Origin: Acidobacteriota bacterium
GTDB taxonomy: Bacteria; Acidobacteriota; Vicinamibacteria; Vicinamibacterales; UBA8438
Assembly: GCA_011523845.1 (NCBI GenBank)
Contig: WTFV01000100.1
Span: forward strand, 1 to 64,000
Reading direction: 5' to 3'
Length of the DNA: 64,000 nucleotides
Both the position numbers and the translations under genes were made by a program. The notes under the pieces were generated by a model. That model was given only the letters and a program-made list of their open reading frames with translations. It did no database searches and had not been told where the DNA came from. Shown piece after piece: positions 52,706 to 60,941 of the stretch (its first letter is position 1; each line of letters opens with the position of its first letter).

Positions 52706-53278
52706 ATGGCGACGAGAAAACACAAACAGCTTACCGGTAAGGACCTTCCCGTCGGGAGGTTCTTCATGGTTCTCAGCAGCCTTTCGCCGCTGTTCGTCCT
52801 GTGGGCGATAAAGGGCTCGGCCGTTGTGCCGGACCACATATTCGTACCCGGTTGCTTGATCATGGCGTTTGGCCCGACCGCTTTCCTGCAATTGCGTATT
52901 TGGGTCGCGAAGAGGAGGAATGACACGAAGGAACTCGTTGTAGGAAGATCGGAAGATCACAGAAGTCATGTTCTCACGTATCTGTTTGCCACGCTGTTGC
53001 CATTTTACCAAGACGAACTGACCGGGTTTCGTGACTTGATGGCTACAGCCGTTGCGTTGCTGTTCATCGTGTTTCTTTTCTGGCGTCTGAATCTCCACTA
53101 TACTAACGTGATTTTCGCACTTCGCGGACACCGAGTATTCACCGTATTTTCTCCGAACGATGGGAATCCGCTTACCGGTATAGAACCGTTTGTCTTGATC
53201 ACTCGTCGTTACAGCCTGTTGAACAACGAAAGGCTTGTCGCGTATCGCTTGAGCGCTGCCGTATATCTGGAGGAGTGA
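52706..53278 (+). CDS. kwaA: Kiwa membrane protein KwaA
   Basis: A 190-residue protein with four membrane helices: FFMVLSSLSPLFVLWAI, HIFVPGCLIMAFGPTAFLQL, SHVLTYLFATLLPFYQ and LMATAVALLFIVFLFWRL. A cytoplasmic C-terminal part reads FALRGHRVFTVFSPND. It is a KwaA match by topology and by its position immediately before a DUF4868 gene. KwaA is the membrane sensor of the Kiwa antiphage system. The DNA is visibly more AT-rich than pglX. The ATG at 52706 has a GGGAG site; a GTG at 52697 overlapping the pglX stop is an alternative. Confidence 0.72.
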   Translation: MATRKHKQLTGKDLPVGRFFMVLSSLSPLFVLWAIKGSAVVPDHIFVPGCLIMAFGPTAFLQLRIWVAKRRNDTKELVVGRSEDHRSHVLTYLFATLLPFYQDELTGFRDLMATAVALLFIVFLFWRLNLHYTNVIFALRGHRVFTVFSPNDGNPLTGIEPFVLITRRYSLLNNERLVAYRLSAAVYLEE

Positions 53279-53280
53279 CA

Positions 53281-54207
53281 GTGGACCTGAACTTCGACGT
53301 CGAGGGAATCGAAGCTACTGAGTTCGGAGTGTATCGCAATGGCGGCAATGGGGTTACTTGCGTTGTGGTGCCCTCGGACAGACAGGTGAAACGGGCACTG
53401 GGCGAGATGGTGGTCGCGACGAGGGAGGAAATGGGGAATGGCGATGTGGAAACAACACGCTACGAACCTTCCGAGAAGTACGGAAGCAAAGAGTACCTTT
53501 ATGTTCCCACAGACGATCACGCGGTCCGAGCTCTTCGCGACCTTCACAACGCGGTCAACTTGCCAACGCAAGCTGACGCGCTTCGGAACGCGGATGCGTT
53601 TTCGTGTTACTTCGCCCGGTTCGTCGACGAACAAGAGCGTCGTCTAACGGCCGTGCGCCGAGCTGCCTACTTCAAGGGCATTTTGAAGAGCCGTAACCGC
53701 CTAGTACGATTGGTAGACGATTCGCTGAGAATTGTCGAAGAGGATGTTTTCAAGCTCGATAATGACTTCGACCTGATCATGGACTCGGACAACATTCACA
53801 TACTCCGACCGGCTGCCTTCGAGATTATAGCCGACATGAGGGAAGCCATTCTCGGCGCCGTCCCGAGCAACGTAGCATCGCTTCGTGAGGACGTACCTTT
53901 TGTCGACTTGTCGGTAGTCGAGAACTACGCGTTGAAACATCCTCGGGCTGCGCGCTATCTCCAGTCAATATCGTCGGGGGGACACGGGCGGGCAGTCGAC
54001 AGGGACAAGCTGGTTGACTTGTGCAGAAATACTGGGGTTCGCATTGAAAGCGAGAACGGCGTGATCGCCATGGATGACGCAAACGTCATGGGCTTTCTTG
54101 AGGTACTTGATCGGCGCAGGTACGGGGTTGATCTGGTGCCGCAAACGCCGGAAATCTACAAGGCGGCACGCCGTCAGAAGGTTGCCCGTCGAGGCGCAAG
54201 TGAGTGA
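53281..54207 (+). CDS. kwaB: Kiwa effector KwaB (DUF4868)
   Basis: A 308-residue protein from a GTG with a GGAGGA site, two bases after kwaA. NFDVEGIEATEFGVYRNGGNGVTC opens it. The C-terminal half has KLDNDFDLIMDSDNIHILRPAAFEIIADMREAI, matching the DUF4868 segment, and DLSVVENYALKHPRAARYLQSI. KwaB is the DUF4868 protein of Kiwa, which associates with KwaA and binds DNA to block late phage events. Composition is AT-rich relative to flanks. The pair is complete. Confidence 0.75.
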   Translation: MDLNFDVEGIEATEFGVYRNGGNGVTCVVVPSDRQVKRALGEMVVATREEMGNGDVETTRYEPSEKYGSKEYLYVPTDDHAVRALRDLHNAVNLPTQADALRNADAFSCYFARFVDEQERRLTAVRRAAYFKGILKSRNRLVRLVDDSLRIVEEDVFKLDNDFDLIMDSDNIHILRPAAFEIIADMREAILGAVPSNVASLREDVPFVDLSVVENYALKHPRAARYLQSISSGGHGRAVDRDKLVDLCRNTGVRIESENGVIAMDDANVMGFLEVLDRRRYGVDLVPQTPEIYKAARRQKVARRGASE

Positions 54208-54447
54208 CGACATGCACAACGCAACGCCGAACGCGTCGAAATCAGCAGCCGCGCTGCGCTGCCTGCCAGGGAGTTACGGCCCGGGGAGTGAAGATCCTCT
54301 AGTCAGCAGCAGACGGAGGCTGGAAACGTCGAGCTGAAGGATACGATCGGGTGAGGGCATCATGAAGAGATCAAGGGCCGCGTGCAGTGATGACGCAGGA
54401 ACTGATCATGGAGCACACTGGGGTCGTGGATGACACAGGAGACCGAG

Positions 54448-54660
54448 ATGAATAGAGATGTGGACCCATCTTCCGGCGTGGTGGCAATCGGATACGACCC
54501 ACCAACGCAGACGCTGGAAGTGGAGTTCCTGAAGGGGTCTGTGTACCAGTATTACGGTGTGCCGAAGCACATGTACGAGAACATCATGCAAGCGCCATCG
54601 AAAGGGGGATTCCTGAACACTTATATCAAGGACAGTTATCCATATTCTAGGGTTGGATGA
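54448..54660 (+). CDS. KTSC-domain protein
   Basis: A 70-residue protein with a KTSC domain: SSGVVAIGYDPPTQTLEVEFLKGSVYQYYGVPKHMYENIMQAPSKGGFLNTYIKD. KTSC is the small domain found at the C-terminus of some lysyl-tRNA synthetase-like and phage-related proteins; the role is unknown. The ATG at 54448 has an AGGAGA site (54430 is an alternative). The 240 bp before it, after kwaB, hold no gene that I can recognise. Confidence 0.8.
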   Translation: MNRDVDPSSGVVAIGYDPPTQTLEVEFLKGSVYQYYGVPKHMYENIMQAPSKGGFLNTYIKDSYPYSRVG

Positions 54661-54800
54661 CTACCTGCCGGGGCTCGGAGCCGGCCATCGGTGCACGCAG
54701 CAGGCGGCTTTCAGGCAAGGAGCCGGTGTACGAACTGTGCGGCAACCAACTGCGATTGACGATCTGCGCGGCGGACCCGGCCGCCGGGGGTACCACATGA
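54657..54800 (+). CDS. Possible 47-residue small gene
   Basis: An open frame of 47 codons whose ATG overlaps the KTSC stop (ATGA). It ends with KEPVYELCGNQLRLTICAADP and then Ala/Gly/Thr. It could be a short coupled gene or the tail of a lost protein. No family is recognised; the only support is the overlap and a non-repetitive sequence. Confidence 0.2.
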   Translation: MTTCRGSEPAIGARSRRLSGKEPVYELCGNQLRLTICAADPAAGGTT

Positions 54801-54842
54801 CGAGAGCGCCCAAGACCACCGACGGACAGGAGGCATCCTGCG

Positions 54843-56423
54843 ATGTCCATCCTTGACGCGTCGTTTCGGAAGACCTGGGACGCGTTGCGGGCGCGGAAGC
54901 AGGTGCAGGACGACTTCCTCGACGAGGTCCGGCTGAAGGGCCTGCGCGGGATTCGCAACCTGCGGGTGGCGTTCGACTACCCGGTGTCCGTGGTCGCCGG
55001 CCCGAACGGGTGCGGCAAGTCCACGGTGCTGTTCGCGTGTGCGGCGGCGTATGCGCCGCCGGGTCGGAGCGCCCGGGCGTACACGCCGGCCGGGCTGTTT
55101 CCGGGCTTTTCGGGCGGCGGCGGCGCGGGCGGGTTCGTCGACGAGGTGGGCGGGACCGCACTGGAGTTCTACTATCTCGCCGGCGGCGATCGTTACTCGA
55201 TGGTGTGGAAGAGGGGGCGGTCGTGGAGCCGGAGCTTCATGGGCCGGAAGGACGTGCGGCAGCCCGAACGAGCGCTGTACCTCCGTACGCTCGCCAATCT
55301 GACGAATCCGTCCGAGGTCCGCGGCCTGCTGCAGCTCGGTCGCGGGACCTTCGGCGCGGAGGAAATCACGCCCGATCTGCTGCTGTTCGCCCGCCGCATC
55401 CTGCCGCAGAAGTACCGCGGCGTCTCGCTGATTCGCGGGCGCAACCGGGACCTCCTGTTCGCCGGGTTGGACCACCACGACACCGTCCGCTACTCGGAGT
55501 TCCACATGTCCGCGGGCGAGCGCGCCATTCTGCGGATGTCGAAGGACATCTCCAGTCTGAAGCGCGCATTGATCCTCATCGACGAAATCGAGGCCGGGCT
55601 GCATCCCTGGACGCAGCAGCAGCTCATGCTGGAGCTGCAGCGGATAGCGCTGCGCAACGATCTGCAGGCGGTGGTGACGACCCACAGCCCGGTGGTGCTC
55701 GACAGCGTGCCGCCCGAAGGCCGGATCTTCCTCGAGCGGGACGCGACGACGCTCGACGTCACGCGCCGGCCTGCCTGGCGCGACATCTTCCAGAAGGCGC
55801 TGTACGGCCAGTCGACGGACCGCTTGTCCATCCTCTGCGAGGACGAGGTGGCGGAAGGCGTGATCCTGGGCGTGCTGGACGTGCTGAACTACCGGAACGG
55901 CACCCGCCACGACGACTTCGTCATCGGCCGCGATACCGGCAGCGACGAGTTCCGAGGGCACGTTCACGCGTTCGGCAAGTTCGGTAGGCTGGCCGGCTTC
56001 GTCTTCGTGCTCGACGGCGACGCCGAGGACAGGGCGCCCGCCCTGATCGAGGCGGCGAGCCGGTACGGCCACAAGCTCGACCCCCTGTTCCTGCCGGGCC
56101 GCAGTTCGCCGGAAGCGTGGATATGGAACGCCGTCCGGGACCGGCCGGACGAGTACGCGCGGGAGTACGGACTGTCCGTGCAGGATCTGCACGCACGACT
56201 GGCGTCCATCGAACAGACGTTCGCCGGCGACGCGACGACCCGCCGGCGGGACGTGCCGAAAGCGATGGTGCGGGCGTTGGCCGACGAGTTGACGCGGGCC
56301 GTGCCCGAGATTGCGCGGATCGCCGGCAGACTGGAAACCGAAGCGGCCCGCGGAGAGATGGCCGCGTTCAGCGTCGGGCTCACCGAGCAGATCGACGCGT
56401 GGCGGCAGGCAGGCGCCCGCTGA
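54843..56423 (+). CDS. OLD-family protein, ATPase with fused Toprim
   Basis: A 526-residue one-chain OLD-type protein. The ATPase occupies about residues 25-330: VSVVAGPNGCGKSTVLFA (Walker A), FHMSAGERAILRMSKDI (signature), LILIDEIEAGLHPWTQQQLM (Walker B) and VVTTHSPVVLDSVP (switch). The C-terminal Toprim has LSILCEDEVAEGVILGVLDVL (Glu) and FVFVLDGDAED (DxD). The AGGAGG ribosome-binding site lies 10 bases before the ATG. It resembles other nucleases (OLD/Gabija-type) with joined domains, unlike the split couples at 39736-43353. Confidence 0.82.
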   Translation: MSILDASFRKTWDALRARKQVQDDFLDEVRLKGLRGIRNLRVAFDYPVSVVAGPNGCGKSTVLFACAAAYAPPGRSARAYTPAGLFPGFSGGGGAGGFVDEVGGTALEFYYLAGGDRYSMVWKRGRSWSRSFMGRKDVRQPERALYLRTLANLTNPSEVRGLLQLGRGTFGAEEITPDLLLFARRILPQKYRGVSLIRGRNRDLLFAGLDHHDTVRYSEFHMSAGERAILRMSKDISSLKRALILIDEIEAGLHPWTQQQLMLELQRIALRNDLQAVVTTHSPVVLDSVPPEGRIFLERDATTLDVTRRPAWRDIFQKALYGQSTDRLSILCEDEVAEGVILGVLDVLNYRNGTRHDDFVIGRDTGSDEFRGHVHAFGKFGRLAGFVFVLDGDAEDRAPALIEAASRYGHKLDPLFLPGRSSPEAWIWNAVRDRPDEYAREYGLSVQDLHARLASIEQTFAGDATTRRRDVPKAMVRALADELTRAVPEIARIAGRLETEAARGEMAAFSVGLTEQIDAWRQAGAR

Positions 56424-56447
56424 TGGCAGGTTGTCCCCATTCCCGGC

Positions 56448-56473
56448 GGCCTGGCCAACTTCCGGCGCATCCG
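56448..56473 (+). repeat. 26-bp scar identical to start of the terminal AAA gene
   Basis: These 26 bases, starting GGCCTGGCCAACTTCC, are identical to 62335-62360, where they encode GLANFRRIR of the DUF1703-like protein. Partial similarity (CATTCCC) extends a few bases upstream. Here the sequence is in a short non-coding gap and encodes nothing. It is likely a fossil of an earlier copy. Confidence 0.8.
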
Positions 56474-56508
56474 GCCGGCGCCGGGTAACCGTCGAGGAGG
56501 AGAGCGGG

Positions 56509-56742
56509 GTGAGTGAACACATGACGGCGCGGAAGACCGGTAGCTTCGCCCGCGGGAAGAGTACCCGGTGGTTCTGGAGCCGTCCCGGCGCCGGCTTGCT
56601 GGCCGAGCGCACGGATTTTCGCGGCGGCCCCGAGTTCGACGGCAACCGCTGGAACGACCTGCACTATACGAACGCGGTGAAGCGGGCCGCACGGGCGGTC
56701 GAGGCGGTCGCGGCGGGACGGAGGGAAGGCGATGCTCGGTGA
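56509..56742 (+). pseudogene. Degenerate copy of pglX C-terminus
   Basis: A 77-codon frame from a GTG with a strong GAGGAGGAGA site. From about residue 22 it repeats the PglX end: RWFWSRPGAGLLAERTDF, GGPEFDGNRWNDLHYTNAVKR. Similarity to pglX also runs further upstream at the DNA level (56539 on), but in a different frame because of one extra base near 56570. So this is a fragment of a pglX end, not a self-contained gene, although it may be translated. Its end overlaps the trlF start by 11 bp. Confidence 0.75.
56539..56698 (+). repeat. Copy 2 of duplicated pglX 3' end
   Basis: Direct repeat of 52504-52662, about 160 bp. It lies within the 77-codon remnant. The two copies flank the Kiwa, KTSC and OLD-family genes. 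Confidence 0.85.
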
Positions 56743-59539
56743 TCGGGATTCACGATGGCCGTATCCCGGCGCACGCTGGTGGAAGTTCGATCTGCACACG
56801 CATACGCCGGCCTCGGTCGACTACCGCCCGGGGCCGACGCAGACGTCGCCGAGAGACTGGCTCCTGGACTACATGCGCGCAGGCGTGGACTGCGTGGCGG
56901 TGACGGACCACAACTCCGGGGCGTGGATCGACGAACTGAAGGCGGCTCTGGCAGCGCTGGAACGGGAGGCATCGTCGGACTACCGGCCGCTGCATCTGTT
57001 TCCGGGGGTCGAGATCACCGCCAACGGTGGGATACACGTGCTGGCGGTGCTCGATCCCGGCAAGCGGGCGGGCGACATCGCGACGTTGCTAGGCGCGGCC
57101 GGGTATGCCGGCGAGCCGGGGTGCAGTGACGTCGCCGCGAGCAAGGCGCCCATCGGGGTGGTAGAGGCCATCCTGGACGCGGGCGGCATACCGATTCTCG
57201 CGCACGTTGACGGCCCCTCGGGAGCCGGGGCATTGCCGGGCAACACCTTGAAGCCGTTGCGGGACGTGGAGGGGCTGCTCGCCGTGGAGGTGGTGGACAC
57301 CGACTGCGAGATACCCGGAGCGTACCGGAAGAACGGACCTGCCTGGGCGGAGGTGCTCGGTTCCGACTCCCACCACCCGTCGGGCGCGAGTGCGGCGCGC
57401 TTCCCGGGATCTCACTACACGTGGGTCAAGATGGCCCGTCCATCGCTCGAAGGGTTGCGGCTGGCGCTGCTCGACGGCGGCGGCTTCTCGATTCGCCGCA
57501 GCGACGAGGCGGAAGCGCTGGACCCCTTCGCGAGGCCCAGGCATTTCGTCGAAGCCATCGAGATCGGCGAGGCGCGGTACATGGGGCGCGGCGAGCCGTC
57601 GAGGCTCGAGTTCCATCCGGCGTTCAATGTCCTCGTGGGCGGGCGCGGCACCGGAAAGTCCACTGTCGTTCACGCACTGCGGATCGCGTCCGGCCGGGAA
57701 CGAGAATTGCAGAATCTCGACAAGGCCAGCGACCCGCGCGTGACGTTCGAGCGCTTCAACCGCGTTCCGGCCGACCGCCGCAGCAAGGGGGGGCTGACTG
57801 AGACGACGGTGATTCGGTGGACCGTCATGCGTGACGGCGTTCGGCATCGGGTGATCTGGCGGCGCCAGGGGAACACCGTCGGCGTGCAGGAGGACGCGGG
57901 CGATTCGAATTGGAGGGCGGCGCCGGTCCAGGCCGTGACGCCGACGCGGTTTCCCCTGCGGATGTTCGGGCAGGGGCAGATCGCGGCACTGGCGGGCGAG
58001 AACCAGCAGCCGCTGTTGCAGGTGATCGACGACGCGGCCGATGTGGCCGAGCTGCGGAGAGAGCTCGGGGAGGCGTGCCGGGCGTTCTACGCGTCGCGGG
58101 CGAGGATCCGGGAAGTCGAAGGCCAGCTCGCTCGTCGTGACGGCCTCGTGGTCGAGCAGCAGGATGTCGGGCGCAAGCTGGCCCGCTTCGAGGATGCCGG
58201 GCACCGGGACGTGCTGGCGGCCTACCGGCAGCGCAACCGGCAGCGGCGGGAGCTGGACCGGCAGTTCGAAGCGGCGGCGTCGATGCCCGCACGCATCGAG
58301 GCGCTGGCCGGCGAGCTGGTGGCCGACGACCTGCCGGACGGCCTGTTCATTCCCGATTCGGCGGACGCGCCGGATGTCCTCGACGTCGTCGGCCGTCTCG
58401 CCGTCGGCGTCGAGCAGGCGGCAGGCCGGTTGCGGACCGCCGCCGAAGGTCTGCGTGACGCTATCGAGACTCAGCGTGCGGCGTTGGAGAAGAGCGCTTG
58501 GCATGCGGCGGAGGGTGACGCGCGCGCAGACTACGAGAAACTGGTCGGAGCGTTGCGCGCGGAGGGCGTCGACGATCCGAGCGAGTACGGGCGCCTGGTG
58601 CAGGATCGCCAGCGGCTCGATGCCGAGATCGAACGCCTCGACTCGTTGCGAGAAGAGCGCGACCGGCTGATTGAGCAATCACGATCGCGGCTGCAGGCGG
58701 TTGGGGCGGCGCGCCGGGCGGTGAGCGACGCCCGCGTCGCGTTTCTCGAGAACGCACTGGCCCGGAACCGTTTCGTGCGCATTCGAAGCCGCCTGTACGG
58801 GGGCGATCCGCAGGTGGTCGAGAGATCGCTTCGCGACACGCTGGGCGTCACCGACGACCGTTTCGGCGAGGACATCCTGGTCATGGAGGGGGATCGTGCT
58901 CGCAAGGGCGAGGTGGCCAAGTTGCTCGTCGGCCTCCCGGAAGTCCCGGACCGGCGCCGCGAAGCGATCGAGCAGCGCATCGAGCGGTTGAAGGAACGCA
59001 TGGTCGCGGCGGCGGCCGGGAACGGTGACTTCGGCGGGCACCTCAACAACTACTTCGAGCGCGAGTGCGGCAAGCGTCCCGAGCTGCTCGACAAGCTGCT
59101 CACCTGGTTCCCGGAAGACGGGTTGGACGTCGAGTACAGCCGGCGGGGAGACGGCACGGATTTCCGGCCCATCGGGCAGGCTTCGGCGGGACAGCGCTCG
59201 GCGGCCATGCTGGCCTTCCTGCTCGCGCATGGCGAGGAGCCGCTGGTGCTGGATCAACCCGAAGACGATCTCGACAACCACCTGATCTACGACCTGGTCG
59301 TGCGCCAGATCAGGGAGAACAAGGCGAGGCGGCAGATCATCGTGGTGACGCACAACCCGAACGTGGTCGTGAACGGCGACGCGGAGATGCTTCACGTGCT
59401 CGACTTCCGCCGGGGGCAGTGCGTGGTGGGCAAGTCGGGGTCGCTGCAGGACAAGGAGCTGCGCGAGGAGGTCTGCCGCGTGGTCGAAGGCGGGCGCGAG
59501 GCGTTCGCCAGTCGGTACCGGCGTCTCGGGCGGAGTTGA
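56732..59539 (+). CDS. TrlF-like protein, PHP phosphoesterase domain plus SMC-type ATPase
   Basis: A 935-residue protein. The first about 270 residues are a PHP domain with metal ligands in FDLHTHTPASVDY, CVAVTDHNSGAW, PILAHVDGPSG and GSDSHHPSG. The ATPase follows: FNVLVGGRGTGKSTVVHAL (Walker A, near 310), then a coiled-coil-rich middle (about 430-750), SAGQRSAAMLAFLLAHGEE (signature) and PLVLDQPEDDLDNHLIYDLVV (Walker B). VVTHNPNVVVNGD ends it. TrlF proteins of this build occur in defence islands. The substrate is unknown. The ATG overlaps the pglX remnant by 11 bp. Confidence 0.85.
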   Translation: MLGDRDSRWPYPGARWWKFDLHTHTPASVDYRPGPTQTSPRDWLLDYMRAGVDCVAVTDHNSGAWIDELKAALAALEREASSDYRPLHLFPGVEITANGGIHVLAVLDPGKRAGDIATLLGAAGYAGEPGCSDVAASKAPIGVVEAILDAGGIPILAHVDGPSGAGALPGNTLKPLRDVEGLLAVEVVDTDCEIPGAYRKNGPAWAEVLGSDSHHPSGASAARFPGSHYTWVKMARPSLEGLRLALLDGGGFSIRRSDEAEALDPFARPRHFVEAIEIGEARYMGRGEPSRLEFHPAFNVLVGGRGTGKSTVVHALRIASGRERELQNLDKASDPRVTFERFNRVPADRRSKGGLTETTVIRWTVMRDGVRHRVIWRRQGNTVGVQEDAGDSNWRAAPVQAVTPTRFPLRMFGQGQIAALAGENQQPLLQVIDDAADVAELRRELGEACRAFYASRARIREVEGQLARRDGLVVEQQDVGRKLARFEDAGHRDVLAAYRQRNRQRRELDRQFEAAASMPARIEALAGELVADDLPDGLFIPDSADAPDVLDVVGRLAVGVEQAAGRLRTAAEGLRDAIETQRAALEKSAWHAAEGDARADYEKLVGALRAEGVDDPSEYGRLVQDRQRLDAEIERLDSLREERDRLIEQSRSRLQAVGAARRAVSDARVAFLENALARNRFVRIRSRLYGGDPQVVERSLRDTLGVTDDRFGEDILVMEGDRARKGEVAKLLVGLPEVPDRRREAIEQRIERLKERMVAAAAGNGDFGGHLNNYFERECGKRPELLDKLLTWFPEDGLDVEYSRRGDGTDFRPIGQASAGQRSAAMLAFLLAHGEEPLVLDQPEDDLDNHLIYDLVVRQIRENKARRQIIVVTHNPNVVVNGDAEMLHVLDFRRGQCVVGKSGSLQDKELREEVCRVVEGGREAFASRYRRLGRS

Positions 59540-59542
59540 TGC

Positions 59543-60808
59543 ATGTTCGACAGTCGCAAGGAGCTGCTGGACCGCATACGGCTCGGCGAGGCCACGTTCC
59601 TCGAGTTGAAGGAGGTGCGCTTCGCGGGCGGCAAGGTGAAGGGACCCGGACGCGACGAGCTGGCCGACGAGCTGGCGGCGTTCGCGAACGGCCGTGGGGG
59701 GGTGTGTCTGCTGGGCGTGGCGGACCGGCCACGCGAGATCCTGGGCATTCCCGTCGACCGTCTGGAATCAGTGGTCGTCTTCGTCCGGGAGATCTGCACC
59801 GACTCCATCGATCCGCCGCTCGCGCCCGTCATCGATCCGTTGTGGTTGCCGGCGACGAGCGGCGAAGAGTTCGCCGTCGTCAAGATCGACGTGCCGCGCA
59901 GCCTGTTCGTGCACCGGAGCCCGGGGGGATTCCTGCACCGCGTCGGTGACGCCAAGCGCGTGATGTCGTCCGAGTATCTCGGGCGGTTGTTCGAGCATCG
60001 CCGCCGGACGGGCATCGTTCAGTTCGACGAACAGAGCGTGGCCAGCGCGAGGATCGAGGATCTGGCGGTGGGGCTCTGGGAGCGGTTTCGCACGTCGCGC
60101 ACCGGAGACGCACGCGACGGATTGTTGACCAAGCTGGGGTTGGTCCGCGGGGACGAGGGCGGGACGCTCCGCCCGACCGTCGCCGGCGTGCTGATGGCGA
60201 CGGACGATCCGCGGCGGTGGCTGCCCAATGCGTTCATCCAGGCCGTCGCCTACCGGGGGACCCGGATTCAACCCGATCAGTCTGGAGATCCCTATCAGCT
60301 CGACGCCGCCGACATCGCCGGTCCGTTAGACGCCCAGGTCGAGCTGGCGTGCCGTTTCGTCGCGAGGAACATGAAGGTCGCGGCGTTCAAGCATCTGGGG
60401 CGGGCCGACCGGCCGCAGTTCGACATGGAGGCCGTTTTCGAGGCGGTCGTCAACGCGGTCGCCCATCGGGACTACTCGATTCACGGATCCAAGATTCGGT
60501 TGCGTCTTTTCGACGACCGGCTGGAGCTGTATTCGCCGGGCGGGATTCCCAATGCGATGACCGTCGAGGGTCTTGCGCACCTGCAGTCCGCGCGAAACGA
60601 GGTCGTCACGAGTCTGCTGGCCAAGTGCCCGGTGCCCGCCGACATTCCGTGGCTCCGGACGGATCGGGTCACCCTGATGGACAAGCGCGGCGAGGGTGTG
60701 CGGATCATCCTGGACAACGGAGAGCGACTGGCGGGCAGGACGCCCGAGTATCGACTCGTGGACGAGGCCGAGCTCGTGTTGACGATGCATGGAGCGGGCG
60801 CCGAGTGA
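59543..60808 (+). CDS. AlbA_2 DNA-binding / HATPase_c_4 protein
   Basis: A 421-residue protein three bases after the TrlF gene. Residues about 10-135 are the Schlafen AlbA_2-like domain (TFLELKEVRFAGGK, DELADELAAFANGRGGVCLLGVADRP). The C-terminal half has a histidine-kinase-type ATP-binding domain: EAVVNAVAHRDYSIHGSKIRLRLFDDRLELYSPGGIPNAMTVEGL. Genes of this build are common in bacterial conflict regions and may act as sensors or regulators. The TrlF spacing suggests co-expression. Confidence 0.8.
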   Translation: MFDSRKELLDRIRLGEATFLELKEVRFAGGKVKGPGRDELADELAAFANGRGGVCLLGVADRPREILGIPVDRLESVVVFVREICTDSIDPPLAPVIDPLWLPATSGEEFAVVKIDVPRSLFVHRSPGGFLHRVGDAKRVMSSEYLGRLFEHRRRTGIVQFDEQSVASARIEDLAVGLWERFRTSRTGDARDGLLTKLGLVRGDEGGTLRPTVAGVLMATDDPRRWLPNAFIQAVAYRGTRIQPDQSGDPYQLDAADIAGPLDAQVELACRFVARNMKVAAFKHLGRADRPQFDMEAVFEAVVNAVAHRDYSIHGSKIRLRLFDDRLELYSPGGIPNAMTVEGLAHLQSARNEVVTSLLAKCPVPADIPWLRTDRVTLMDKRGEGVRIILDNGERLAGRTPEYRLVDEAELVLTMHGAGAE

Positions 60809-60941
60809 TGTCAGCACGGCTTGCGCGGAGCCCACGCCCCCGCCATCGGCGCGGGCCATCGCGAGGAGCGGCGTGAACACATGACGGACCGACATGCTCG
60901 GAGAGTCGCATGGGTCTTGCGCGACGAGGACGCCAATCACC

